NCBI GenBank assembly: GCA_950295325.1 | Contig: OX485805.1 | Span: forward strand, 2,852,501 to 2,916,500 | Length of the DNA stretch: 64,000 nt | Reading direction: 5' to 3' | Source of the DNA: Polytrichum commune | Lineage: Eukaryota > Streptophyta > Polytrichopsida > Polytrichales > Polytrichaceae | Shown: piece by piece, positions 1-10,140 of the stretch | Layout of the letters: each line of letters begins with the position of its first letter | Position numbering within the stretch: position 1 is the first letter of the stretch | Translations under genes and position numbers: made by a program | The notes under the pieces: generated by a model | Seen by the model: the letters and a program-made list of their open reading frames with translations, nothing else | The model's database searches: none | What the model was told of the DNA's origin: nothing

Positions 1-3000
1 GCTATGCTAGCGAATTTGAAGGTGTTATGGAACATGAAACTACAATTGGTGTCGCCAATGCAGAGGATGATTTCATACCAACATGTGAGGGTTATTCGCG
101 GGAACAATGGATTGATCTTAATGTTGTCATAGTCAATGGATACGGCGTCCCCGTGGCCAATGGTGTTTGTAGGAACTCAAATCCTATGGACTGTATTGAT
201 GCAAATCCCCTTGGGGAGGAAGATGTTGGGGTGTGCATTTTGAACTCCTTACATCCATTGGAAGTACCTCCTGGTTGGAGATTCTCTCTTCGTCGATGGC
301 CGTTGCGAAGTGTTCTTCACGATGGTGTCAGCTTGTGGAATCATGCACGTCGTTTTGAGGAAATACAAAAGACTTTGTTCGCCACAATGCGTCCTAGACA
401 AGGTCGGCGTAAATATGATTCCGTTCGCGTGCCCCGTGAACCCACGCAACGTCGTCGAGATCTAACATTGGGAGACACATCTATTAGGTCCGTAGCAACA
501 AAGGATTGTTGTGCAAAAATGTGTTGCCAACTATTTCCCCGTGACAAAATCAAATCTTTGAGACAAGAGATGTGGCTTGCGGACTTTCGGATGCGATCTG
601 CAAAGAAACTTGAAGTCCATCGCAACATGCACTTTGATGCCGAAGGTCGTAAGGTTGTGACCTTGGAAAATATAGAGGTATGCTGCACGGCATGGTACAT
701 TATACATGCAGTTTCAAAGGCAGATTTTTATAGGTTCCGGAACTACTCGCTGCAAGGACGGCGTTCTCGGTTCCATGGCAACTCTGGTACAAAGAAGCCC
801 AGGGAGGCAACACTCCAAGCAGCTGCAACACTATCAACCATCATTATGCCATTAGCAGATGCGATGCCACACAAAACACGGACTCTGCCGTCGGGGGAAA
901 AGGTTGTCCAGATGGTTTTAGCTACAGGGACAAAATGGAAGAACATACTTATGGATGTTAATGAGGTTGGCGAAAAGGCTGGATGTGGGCCGATTTCGTT
1001 GTCAAAATTGAGTGTGATCAAGAATCAACAATTTGCAGAGTACATTACGAAGAGGCCTGGGGATAAGTTTGCCAGGTGTTCTGCTTGTGAAAAATACAAG
1101 GGCCTTCGAGATGCACATCCCATAGGGACTGAGTCGCACAATAGACATCAACGGAAATACATTGAGCATGTCAACAACCAAGAGGCACACCGTCAAGACT
1201 ACTACAAGAATCGCGCATTATCGATAATGAGGCCGAATGAGGTTTTGACAATCATTCATGACAAAATGGACCATGCGAAGACTGCGTGCCCTTGTTATGC
1301 ACGGAAAATAAAGGCTACAGATGGATATTTCAAGCTCCCAATATCTGTCACAGGTTCGTTGGTTTTCACATTTTTTTTGCGAACCCACATACTCATCGTT
1401 AAGAGTTACGGATGTACATCCGTAAGTGTTTGTTCATTTTCTTGGCCTGCTTGCGGAAAAATTGAATTTCCTTATTATAAATGATATTGGAATGTACTTC
1501 TCATTTGTATGTCTTAATTCAGGTATGATCGCACATGGCCATGTGGACGTCAAGTATGCACATTATGGCTTGGATTTCTATCCAGGCGACGCCAATCATA
1601 CCGTAGGGTCTTTTGCAAAACTTCTACGAGATCTTGAGAGTCCGCCAACATCATCCTCTCGCGCTCTTTTTGTTGGATGTGGAACAACACCGATTTATGA
1701 GGCTGTGCTAGAGGGGAAAGAAGTATGTCTATCGTCACTGCAAGAACCGCCTGAACAAACCGTTCTTGCTAAACCTTTGCCTCCAACTCTACATGTGCAA
1801 TTGAACAATTGTGCCAAAGACAACAAATGTCGATACGTGTTTTGTTTTTGGTCATTGCTCGTAGCCAAGGGCATTTTCAAAGAAGTGTTTGTGTCTTTTT
1901 TGATGGTTGGCCACACGCATGATGACATTGACGCTTCATTTGGACGTTGGAGTATGAAGTTGCACGAGGAGGATTTTCCGACGATTCCTCTTCTCATGAA
2001 ATCATACATGGATTTGGATAATGTGCCAGTCATCCCGCATTTGATTGAAGAAGTGCCCGATTTCAAAGCGTTTATCGAACCATTCATTCTTAAGGGAGGT
2101 GACCGTTTAGTGGACCATACCAAGGCTCAACAATTCCGATTCTATATGCGTGATGATGGTTTGCCGGCCATGCAATTCAAAGTTTTGTGCACTTCCCCGG
2201 ATTGGGGTCCAGAGGAAGGGATACTCGTATGGCGCCAAAACGAAGAAGGCAAATGTATGCTACCTGATGGGGAGCCGAAGCCTTGCAAACCCAACCCCAT
2301 GAGGAATGGACCAGAAATCATCAAAGGTATATCCGGATTCATCCAATATTGGAAAGAATTGTGCGAGGAAGACATCACAAGGCGTGTTCGGGATACCCAC
2401 GAACCATTGATTACGTACTGGGATCGCATTCGCTCAGCATTGCTAGCACCCGATGTCGAAACACATTCATGTTTGACACAAGGTTTTTGGCCACAAAGCC
2501 GAGTGACAATCGTGGAATCTGAGGCCATGTTCTTCGACAATGGGGACATCCGTGAAGAGTTCGTAGCGGACGACCATTATGTTGGCCCAGCTCGTAATCG
2601 TCCGGCTCCATCATTTCGTGTGGCTGTTGATTGCTACGAAGGGTATATGATCCTCGTACGTCCTGGAGATGAGGAGCACCCTAAACCGATTTGGTTGGTA
2701 AAAGCATTGTCATCACCAAATTTTGTTCCAACTAGCCCAAATTTTCATCAAATTGAGGTGGAATATTGCCGTCCCAGCACCAAAGATCAAAATGTGCTCC
2801 GCACATATTTAGGGTGGGACACCAAAAAAGGTTTCAAATGGACAATGGACTCAGCATACGAACCAATATGGATAAACACAGATACCATACTTTGTGCTTG
2901 GAAACCACGCAAAGGTTCCAAATCAGAGACAATGACCATCCCCCAAAAACATATAGATTTTGCCAAAGACAACTTGGCACGTATTGCTGCTGCAGAAAAC

Positions 3001-3045
3001 GATGTCGAGAATGGAAATGAAGCTGAAGATGAAGATGGAGAATGA
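1..3045 (+). CDS. DUF7869-like protein, two exons, 5' end outside window
   Basis: Exon 1 is open from the left edge to 1353 and exon 2 runs 1523-3045; the 169-base intron has GT/AG ends and joins in phase (VT|GMIAHG). The first methionine in view is at 27, but the frame is open upstream, so the gene is partial. The first half has a possible metal-binding CSAC motif and a basic helical stretch, then MDHAKTACPC. Exon 2 carries LHVQLNNCAKDNK followed by VGHTHDDIDASFGRWS, the layout I associate with DUF7869 proteins (conserved acid, then H-x-H-D-D-x-D). The first acid, usually D in LQLDN, is N here. The C-terminus is acidic (EAEDEDGE). Function of the family is unknown to me; the many-copy, transposon-like habit of such genes and the repeat array just downstream suggest a mobile-element gene. 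That last point is inference. Confident on gene structure, moderate on family. Confidence 0.7.
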
Positions 3046-3720
3046 TATTGACGTAGGGTTGGACCACAATTATTTGAAATGTGTCTTGGTTTTTCATGAA
3101 ATATATGACATTGGGGTCGAATACTATATTAGACACATTTTATAGCAATTTTATAGATTACAATTATATATCATGATTGTATTGATTTACGGATGTGGAA
3201 TCCAACTTCACATGCGCTATCAAATGTTTTTTATATGTTTGTGTTTACGGATGTGGAGTCCAAACTATATAATTATATTGCAGATGCTAATTTGCAATTT
3301 CTTATACACACTGTCAAATTATTTTAATATTGTTGCGTTTGGGATGTGCCGTTCAATTCACCCACAATTGGCTAAGATGTTATGTTTGGGATACGCATCC
3401 AAGAGTCCCTAGATATAAAATCAGATGGCTATTTATAGATTCATTAATTTTGTTCAATACAAAATCAAAAATACAAAATAATTGTGAATTTGTGACATTG
3501 GAATATTGTGTTGGCGTAGTTTTGATTATCCCCCAAATAATTACTATATTTAGAAACATATATATTCATCACATATGGATCTTTCGAACATTATGTTGCC
3601 ATTGTTCCCCATGTTCCCTACGTTCACAATATTCGCATCCGAAACTACGGGTCCAATTTATTTTGAGACTTTCCAAAGTCTCCAATTAACGAATATAGTG
3701 TTAAATTGACTAACATATTG
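3046..3720. other. AT-rich 3' flank of the DUF7869-like gene
   Basis: No coding sequence is supported. The words TTACGGATGTGGAATCCA and TTACGGATGTGGAGTCCA occur at about 3187 and 3243, and a related GTTACGGATGTACATCCG lies in the gene's intron near 1406. They may be terminal-region repeats of the same mobile element; no element end can be fixed because its left end is outside the window. Confidence 0.4.
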
Positions 3721-4010
3721 TCTTCCTTTAGGTCGACTCAACCTAAATTGACTAACATATTGTCCTCCTTTAGGTCGACTCAACCTAAATTGACTAACAT
3801 AATTGTCCTCATTTAGGTCGACTCAACCTAAATTGACAACATAATGTCCTCAGTTAGGTCGACTCAACCTAAATTGACAACATAATGTCCTCATTTAGGT
3901 CGACTCAACCTAAATTGATAACATAATGTCCTCATTTAGGTCGACTCAACCTAAATTGACAAAATATTGTCCTCATTTAGGTTGATTCAACCTAAATGAG
4001 TCGATTTCCC
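3721..4010. repeat. Seven-copy 41-bp tandem repeat with palindromic core
   Basis: The core TTTAGGTCGACTCAACCTAA recurs at about 3727, 3769, 3812, 3853, 3893, 3934 and 3975, spaced 40-43 bases. Each core is an inverted repeat of TTTAGGT and ACCTAAA, and six of the seven contain GTCGAC. The last copy is diverged (GGTTGATTC). The position just 3' of a transposon-like gene fits a subterminal transposase-binding array; that role is inferred. Confidence 0.85.
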
Positions 4011-4029
4011 AGCTTAACATACTCTCATT

Positions 4030-4598
4030 CACGGGTAGGTCACTCTAAGGCATTTTTGTGCACCACGTGCGGCTGGGGTTTTTTTTTTGTTTTGTTTTGG
4101 GGCTATTTACCTTCAAGGGCTAAATTAAAGCCTCCCTATAATTACATAAATTAAAAAAATGGCCCATTTGTTTGCACCCTTCCATTACTTATATTGTCCA
4201 AGTCATTGCAATTTTTTGTACTCTATATTCCTTTTAAGTAATAAAAGCTAATGTACTTCCTAAACACATTGACGAGTGTTAAGGGAAACCATGGAAACAA
4301 AGAAGGGTGCAAACAGTAATATCATTGCAAACAAAGTTATGAAGAAAACACATAGGAGACCATAGCAAACATACTAAACATACCTTCTAGGATCCTTATC
4401 TTCAGCCCCTATATTAATTTTACAAAAAAATAATGGCCCACATTTTATGTCCACTAACTTACTTATAATGGGATTGTCTACATTTAATGGCCCCTTCATT
4501 ATTTGGAATTCCTTTATAATTTTTATTTCAAATGATTTTAATCCTCTCTATATTATGCCGCACGTCGTTTTTAAAATGCACTAAGTGACCTACCCGTG
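4030..4598. mobile_element. hAT-like MITE, copy 1 (569 bp)
   Basis: Terminal inverted repeats begin CACGGGTAGGTCACT and end AGTGACCTACCCGTG. The element is flanked by a perfect 8-bp duplication, CTCTCATT (4022-4029 and 4599-4606). It has no coding capacity. A closely similar copy with its own 8-bp duplication lies at 36972-37531, which fixes both boundaries. Eight-base duplications and a CA-starting end fit the hAT superfamily; no transposase source is in the window. Confidence 0.88.
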
Positions 4599-4606
4599 CT
4601 CTCATT

Positions 4607-6764
4607 TTAATGGAAACTACACGTCTGAAGTATAATCTAGTATTTATCAACCTAACATGACTTTTAGGTGTCCAAATGGGCAATATTATTTTGAGAGGAT
4701 CCCACTCTCTCACGAGCTCTCTCAAAATATTGAATATCGTGTTAGATGGTCTTTGAAAATAGTCCAAGTATGAAACATGATCCATTTGATACCATGTAGG
4801 AATTCGTGTAGATTTTACATCCATCTTGCATTCACTTACTCCATTGGTCCCTCAAGCGTATTGTGAAGTGAACTTGGACCGGCTCCACCTTTTCCACCAA
4901 TGAGAGTGCTTGGAGTGTGATGTTCACGGGCCCTCGGTCTCATGTGTGAAGCGGTCAAATCTAATATGACGAAGACAAATTCACAATATTTGTAGGGAAA
5001 TAAGCAATGACTTAACTTAGCGCCATTCAAAGCAAAAGAATGACATCGTGCAATAGGGAACTTTGATATGATTATAGCATGGGATCATGTAGAACAAAAA
5101 TTTAGGCTATAGCCTATAGATAGGAATTTTTTATTTCTTGTCTTTTGGACTTAAGATGAAATTAGCAAGTTATAGTTAGATATATGTTGTTTAGAGGCCA
5201 TTGCAGCAGGACATATGCATGAGGTAGAGGTTACGACTATATATTAGAGACAAGGATAAGAGACTTTTGCATGAGATAGCAAGCATGCCATTTCCATGAT
5301 GATAGTCTAGCAATAGGTTGTATAGTGAGAGGCTATAAACATGGTAAGGAAACAGGCAAGCAACTTGATTACAAAATGTTAGTTTTATTTCCGGTCAAGA
5401 GCCGAAGATGAGTGATAGCATTACCGCCCGTGATAAGAGTATTGTGAGGCAATGCGGCCCCAATTCAATGATTACAAACTCAACATGTCACCCATGACCA
5501 TGAAGTAGATTTTTTTTTAATAAAGTAGAGCGCAATGTGATAATACCAAAGTTTGAATGTGAGTAAATGTATATATATGTGTGTATGTGAAAGGGGAAGA
5601 AGAGGAAGTATATGTGAGTGAGAAGTGAGGAAAGAATGCTTGGTGGAGAGGAAGTATGAATAGCAAGTGGATAATGCATGAAGGATGTGAGATGTTATTA
5701 ACGAAAATCACATGTAAAACAAAAAATAAAGAGTTGGAGGGGTTGTTTCGGACAAGGAATAAAGTGGGATGTTCCTTCTTCCTTTGGACTTTGGGCTTGG
5801 CCTTTGGAGGCTTCACATTGTGCCCGATAGAAGGCTCTAATTCTTATATTTTATTGGCTATTTTCAGCCCATTTCTTTTGGACTCTCAACAAAGTTTGGC
5901 CATTCAATCCTGTGGCCTCTCGACTTGGATGGCCACAATGTGAAGCGGCTCAAAGACCCAATGGCATCCCACTTGGAAACTATATTCCGGCAGAAGTAAT
6001 GATGAATTAGAGAGTCCTCTACAGTAGTCCGCTGGTCATAGGGTGGCACATATCCTTAACCCCTAATTTCCAAAGAGGCCAAAAGTGACAACATGTCAAA
6101 GAGCAAAGGTCATATGGCCAAGCTAAGTTAAACATGGGCCACGCCCGACAAGCATGTAGTACTAGTACAAATCAAGGCTCTTCTGAACACGAAAAAGGAG
6201 CCATTTTCACATAAACATATCTATTTTAAATAGTGTTTAAAAATAGGTCCAGTTGGTCCCAAAAATGTTGTTAGGGTCGTGTTCTAAGGGTCATGCCCCC
6301 TTTGACACAAACCCCCTCCTATTGTTGGGCTTTGTCAGATTGCCTGGGTCCACCTCAGATTTCATGGCAAATTAATTATGATGCAACCTGACACATATAT
6401 ATTCTTGTATACAAGTGGTAATCTTGTGTTTAGTAATTACCAAATTCATTTTTCGACATGGTAAGTTTTGGTCCGTGGTATATTTCTAAAAATGAACACA
6501 TTCATTTAAAAATAAGACGTGACACCCAAAAGTAAGGCCCTTCCCACCTACTAGGTGTGGCCAAGAGGTGTTGGGCCAAGGATTCGAATTTGGACCTCCT
6601 AACCCTACTCCAACACCTTGGCCACCAGCCCATTACACCTCACATGTGCAAATAGAGGGCTTTTGAAGCTCTCTATATGTGAAGGTCGCTTTTACCATGT
6701 ATTGCATGGAATCTATGACTAATAAGTAGCCAAAAATATAATAGAAACTTCAGGAACCTTACGC
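4607..6764. other. Non-coding stretch with no recognised gene
   Basis: All open frames are short and lack family features. A short inverted repeat, GCTTCACATTGTG and CACAATGTGAAGC, lies at about 5808-5820 and 5932-5944, and an imperfect GTGGCCAAGAGGTGTTGG / CCAACACCTTGGCCAC palindrome at about 6550-6625. These could be remnants of small non-autonomous elements. Nothing else is supported. Confidence 0.4.
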
Positions 6765-7179
6765 ATGGCCAACAAAATAGCAAGATGGCACCATGGGCCA
6801 CAAGAATGTGATTATAATCTACAAGATTTTGGTCCTTCTGTTTGTTTACCACCACCGGAGGTGATTTTTGAGATACAATGTAAACTAAGTAAAAGAAATA
6901 AAGATAATGTCTATAAGGAGATTATGGCTAGCATGGGGCTTGATAGGCCCACAACTTCATCAAGAGATGAAAGAAGCAGAGAAACTAATCATGAGAATAA
7001 TCAAGGGCCGGGTGGCCAACTAGTTAACACTCCGATACGTAATAATGCAGCTAGTCTTATGGCATTAGGCAAACATGTGTTAACACCAAGACAAGGGAGA
7101 ATATGGGAGTTTCGGAGCAAGTCCCACCTTGGAAGACAGTAAAAACAAGGTGTGGACACATACCATGGAGTAATTATTA

Positions 7180-9142
7180 TGAAGTGGAATATCATCACAC
7201 ACAATATCCGGGGGCTCAATGACCCGGAAAACATTACAAATGAACGATGTTTTATTAACTCCTTAGTACTTAGGGCGGACATCGTCATGCTACAAGAGCA
7301 TAAATTAAGGGGCATGGCATTAGATAACTTAGGATATAGGCTCATGCCGGGATGCACTAGCTGGATCCTTAAAGCGGCACTGGGGAAAGGAGTTGGCTCA
7401 ACCCCAACACGGCGGGCAAAGGGGGGGGGTGGGAATTTTACTTGCTTAGGGTACTATATGATAATGGAGTTGTATAGATCAAACTAGAGGGGGTGGAAGG
7501 GGACAATATAGGAATCGCATGTATCTATGCGAACAGAGTGAAGACATTTATGGCATATTATGGTTGATGCCTTACCTAAGGACTGCGAATGGATCTTAGG
7601 GGGAGATTTTAACATGACAAAAAGGGTGGAAGACAAATCTAATGACTGTGGGAGAGCCGTAAGTGACTTAGAGAGATATACATGGAATGAATTGCTTAAT
7701 GCCTTCCAAATAAATGATGCATTCATCCATCTAAGGGGGCCTAGATTTCTTGGAACAACGGGCAAAAGGGCAGGTACAATGACTTCCTAGGCTTGACAAA
7801 TTTTACACGCCAAAGTATAGTAGGTTAGAGATGAAGCAATTGACATACTTCATTCATGGATACTTGGTGGGATCAGACCACTTGCCGGTCCCACTAGAAA
7901 TATGCTTTGGAAAAGGTGAAGTTAGGAAGTTAGCATTCAAATTGAATGTAGCGCATCCTGGGGGGGGGGGGGAATTGGAGAAAAACTAAAAGAAAAATGG
8001 GACAGTCTACCGAAGGACGCACCCTTCTTCTCCAAACTCAGACATATAACTAGGTATTATAGACAATACAGTAAGTAAAATGCAAAAGAACACAGGTGGG
8101 AGGAGCTTAGTACTAGGGCCAGATTGGAGATAGTAATAGCCAACTTACACAATGATATCTACAATATTGAAAAGTAGGGGGAGGTCAATCAATACAAGAG
8201 TATTCTAGAGGAAATAGAATCAAGGAATGCACGAGGGGCGGTGGTTAGATCCAAGGTTAAATGGCAAAAGGTGGGGAATAAATGTATTGCTGAATTTTTC
8301 AAATCAGTATGGCAAAAGAACACAAAAGCAATCATCTTGGAGTTGCGGGACAACCAGAGTAGATGTTTTACAAAGAAAGAGGAGTTGGAAAAGATGTGTC
8401 TAGAATTTTACAAAAATATCTATCAACATAAGGAAGTTTCGGAATGCACACTTAGAGAATCTCCCAAACACATTTATGGCCTCTATGAATGAAACCTTAT
8501 CACATGAAATTACGGAGAAAGAGCTCTCTTCGGCAATTCTCTCAATTGCTAAAGGGAAGACACCTGGGCACAATGGGATACTGATAGAGTTCTTCCAACG
8601 TTTTTGGCCAACTATTGGTCTAAATTTTTACCAAATGCTACGTAGAGGGGTAGAAGATTGGGCTTTACATGAAGGGGTGAATAAAGGGCTTATCAACCTC
8701 ATTCCAAAAGACGGTGATTCCAAAGACCTTAACTACTGGAGGCCAATTACCCTCCTAACGGCAAGCTATAAAGTTTTTGCTAAAACCCTGTAACTTAGAT
8801 TACAACCCATACTTAGGGATGTGATCAGTCCAGAGCAAATGGCCTTTCTCCCACTTAAGTTTATCTTCAATAATATTGTTCTAGCCCAAGAAACCTTACA
8901 TTGGGCAAAGGTGACTAAATAACCCACAATTTTCTTAAAACTAGACTTCTCTAAAGCCTAAGACAAAGTGTCTTAGAGGCTTCTTTTCAGCACAATGTAT
9001 AGGATGAATATGATTGAGAAATTCATAAAATGGGTTAAATTATTGTTTGAAAACGCCTCGGCCGCTATTAACCTTAATGGCATTCCGGGCAATAGTTTCA
9101 AAATAGGGAGAGGAGTGAGGCAATGTTGTCCACTTGCCCCTT
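7180..9142 (+). pseudogene. LINE ORF2, endonuclease and N-terminal reverse transcriptase part
   Basis: The frame starts MKWNIITHNIRGLND, the usual start of an L1 apurinic-type endonuclease, with ADIVMLQEHKLRG and later WILGGDFNM at about 7590-7620, where the catalytic GDFN box is kept. From 8476 the reverse transcriptase begins with KGKTPGHNGI and LIPKDGDSKDLNYWRPITLL. Further on FLKLDFSKA occurs beside in-frame stops (about 8935-8985), and GRGVRQCCPLAP ends at the insertion point of the Mutator-like element. At least four frame breaks or stops occur. Family assignment is sure; the protein cannot be made. Confidence 0.85.
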
Positions 9143-9235
9143 GAGGGAAGCTATCTTATGAGCGATGAGCAGTGAGCGGTGAGCGGTGAGCAGTAACACA
9201 TGAGCAATGAGCAGTAACATATGAGCAATGATTCC
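9143..9235. repeat. Left terminal region of the Mutator-like element
   Basis: The terminal inverted repeat GCTATCTTATGAGCGATGAG is followed by degenerate short units of GAGCGGT/GAGCAGT and AACA(C/T)ATGAGCAATGAGCAGT. The same GAGCG(A/G)TGAGCGGT words appear inverted at the right end. These short tandem words are probably transposase-binding sites by analogy with other Mutator-like ends. Confidence 0.75.
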
Positions 9236-9359
9236 AAATTTAGTAAAGACACACGGGTTTAGGGTACACAACCAAAATTTTGACAAATTAATTGCATATT
9301 TTCAATTGTAAATTGCCAATATTTTAAATGAAGCACAAGTGAAAGGGCCCTATTTCCAT

Positions 9360-10140
9360 AGATCATTTAAAACACTTTCAATTCATTGCTGATTTTTATT
9401 ATAATAATCCAAACCAATACATGTCATTTATTGACATCCTTATACATGTAGTTACAACCAACACTTGCACAACTACTCACATTCCACAACACCATCAAGC
9501 TCAAGTAGGTGCATAACCTCATTATACGTACATGTAGGTGCCATAATTGTGAGCCACTCAAACTGCTCACGGGTTGAATTAAGGCACATAATCTACAAAT
9601 GAAAGGAAATTAGATATTAGAAATAGTCAATATGTAGGTAACTACTAGGTTTTGAGACATCCGCCTGTGGATGCGAGTTGTGTAAGAGACTGGTATTAGG
9701 TCTGTATCAACCCGGGTTCGAATCCGGTTGGTTACATTGATTGGTGCTATCCCAAATTGAGCTAGTGATAAAGCAGGAATAATTTATAGGCGGATACCAA
9801 GAAGACGTTACTACGCGGATGTGCGTAGAATCTTCTCAATTATTTTTTATTTTTAGAAACTTGTTATTATTTATCCATGTCAATCAATCAAACCGCTCAC
9901 GGTTGGGTCGTAGTCTAAATAGAAATGAAGTTACTGAATCATTTGAAATACTTCCAGCCCATTGCTGATTTTTATTATAAAAATCCAAACAAAAACATGT
10001 CATATTTTGACATTCAAATATATGGTACTTAATAGACCATTTACAATACTACTCACACTCTACAATACCAGCAAGTTCAAGTAGTCGCATGACCTCGTTA
10101 TAGGTATATGTAGGTGCATGAATGAATTTGTTACTCTCGT
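9360..10140. repeat. Tandem duplication of the transposase 3' end
   Basis: The stretch about 9370-9590 is a diverged copy of about 9945-10140. Both contain CATTGCTGATTTTTATTATAA, ACATGTCAT, a TACTCACA block and the last codons of the transposase (CCTCGTTATA / CCTCATTATA). The copy nearer the element end is older or unused; the functional stop is at 10049. A tRNA-like short repeat separates the two copies. Confidence 0.7.
9655..9860 (+). repeat. Possible tRNA-derived SINE
   Basis: GCGAGTTGTGTAAGAGAC resembles a pol III A box and D arm, and GGGTTCGAATCC about 45 bases downstream is a strong B box. A tail of about 100 bases ends in an A/T-rich run near 9840-9855. The T stem does not pair well, so it is not a working tRNA. 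No clear target duplication was found. Moderate to low confidence. Confidence 0.4.

Noticed and set aside
3173-3689. Open frames downstream of the DUF7869-like gene as further exons
   Set aside because: AT-rich, hydrophobic by composition, and the gene already ends in a proper acidic tail and stop at 3045.
6550-6640. GGATTCGAATTTGG as a SINE B box
   Set aside because: The surrounding sequence is a simple imperfect palindrome and no A box is convincing.
9655-9860. A tRNA gene on the strength of GGGTTCGAATCC
   Set aside because: The acceptor and T stems do not pair and there is no proper anticodon arm; a tRNA-derived SINE is the better reading.
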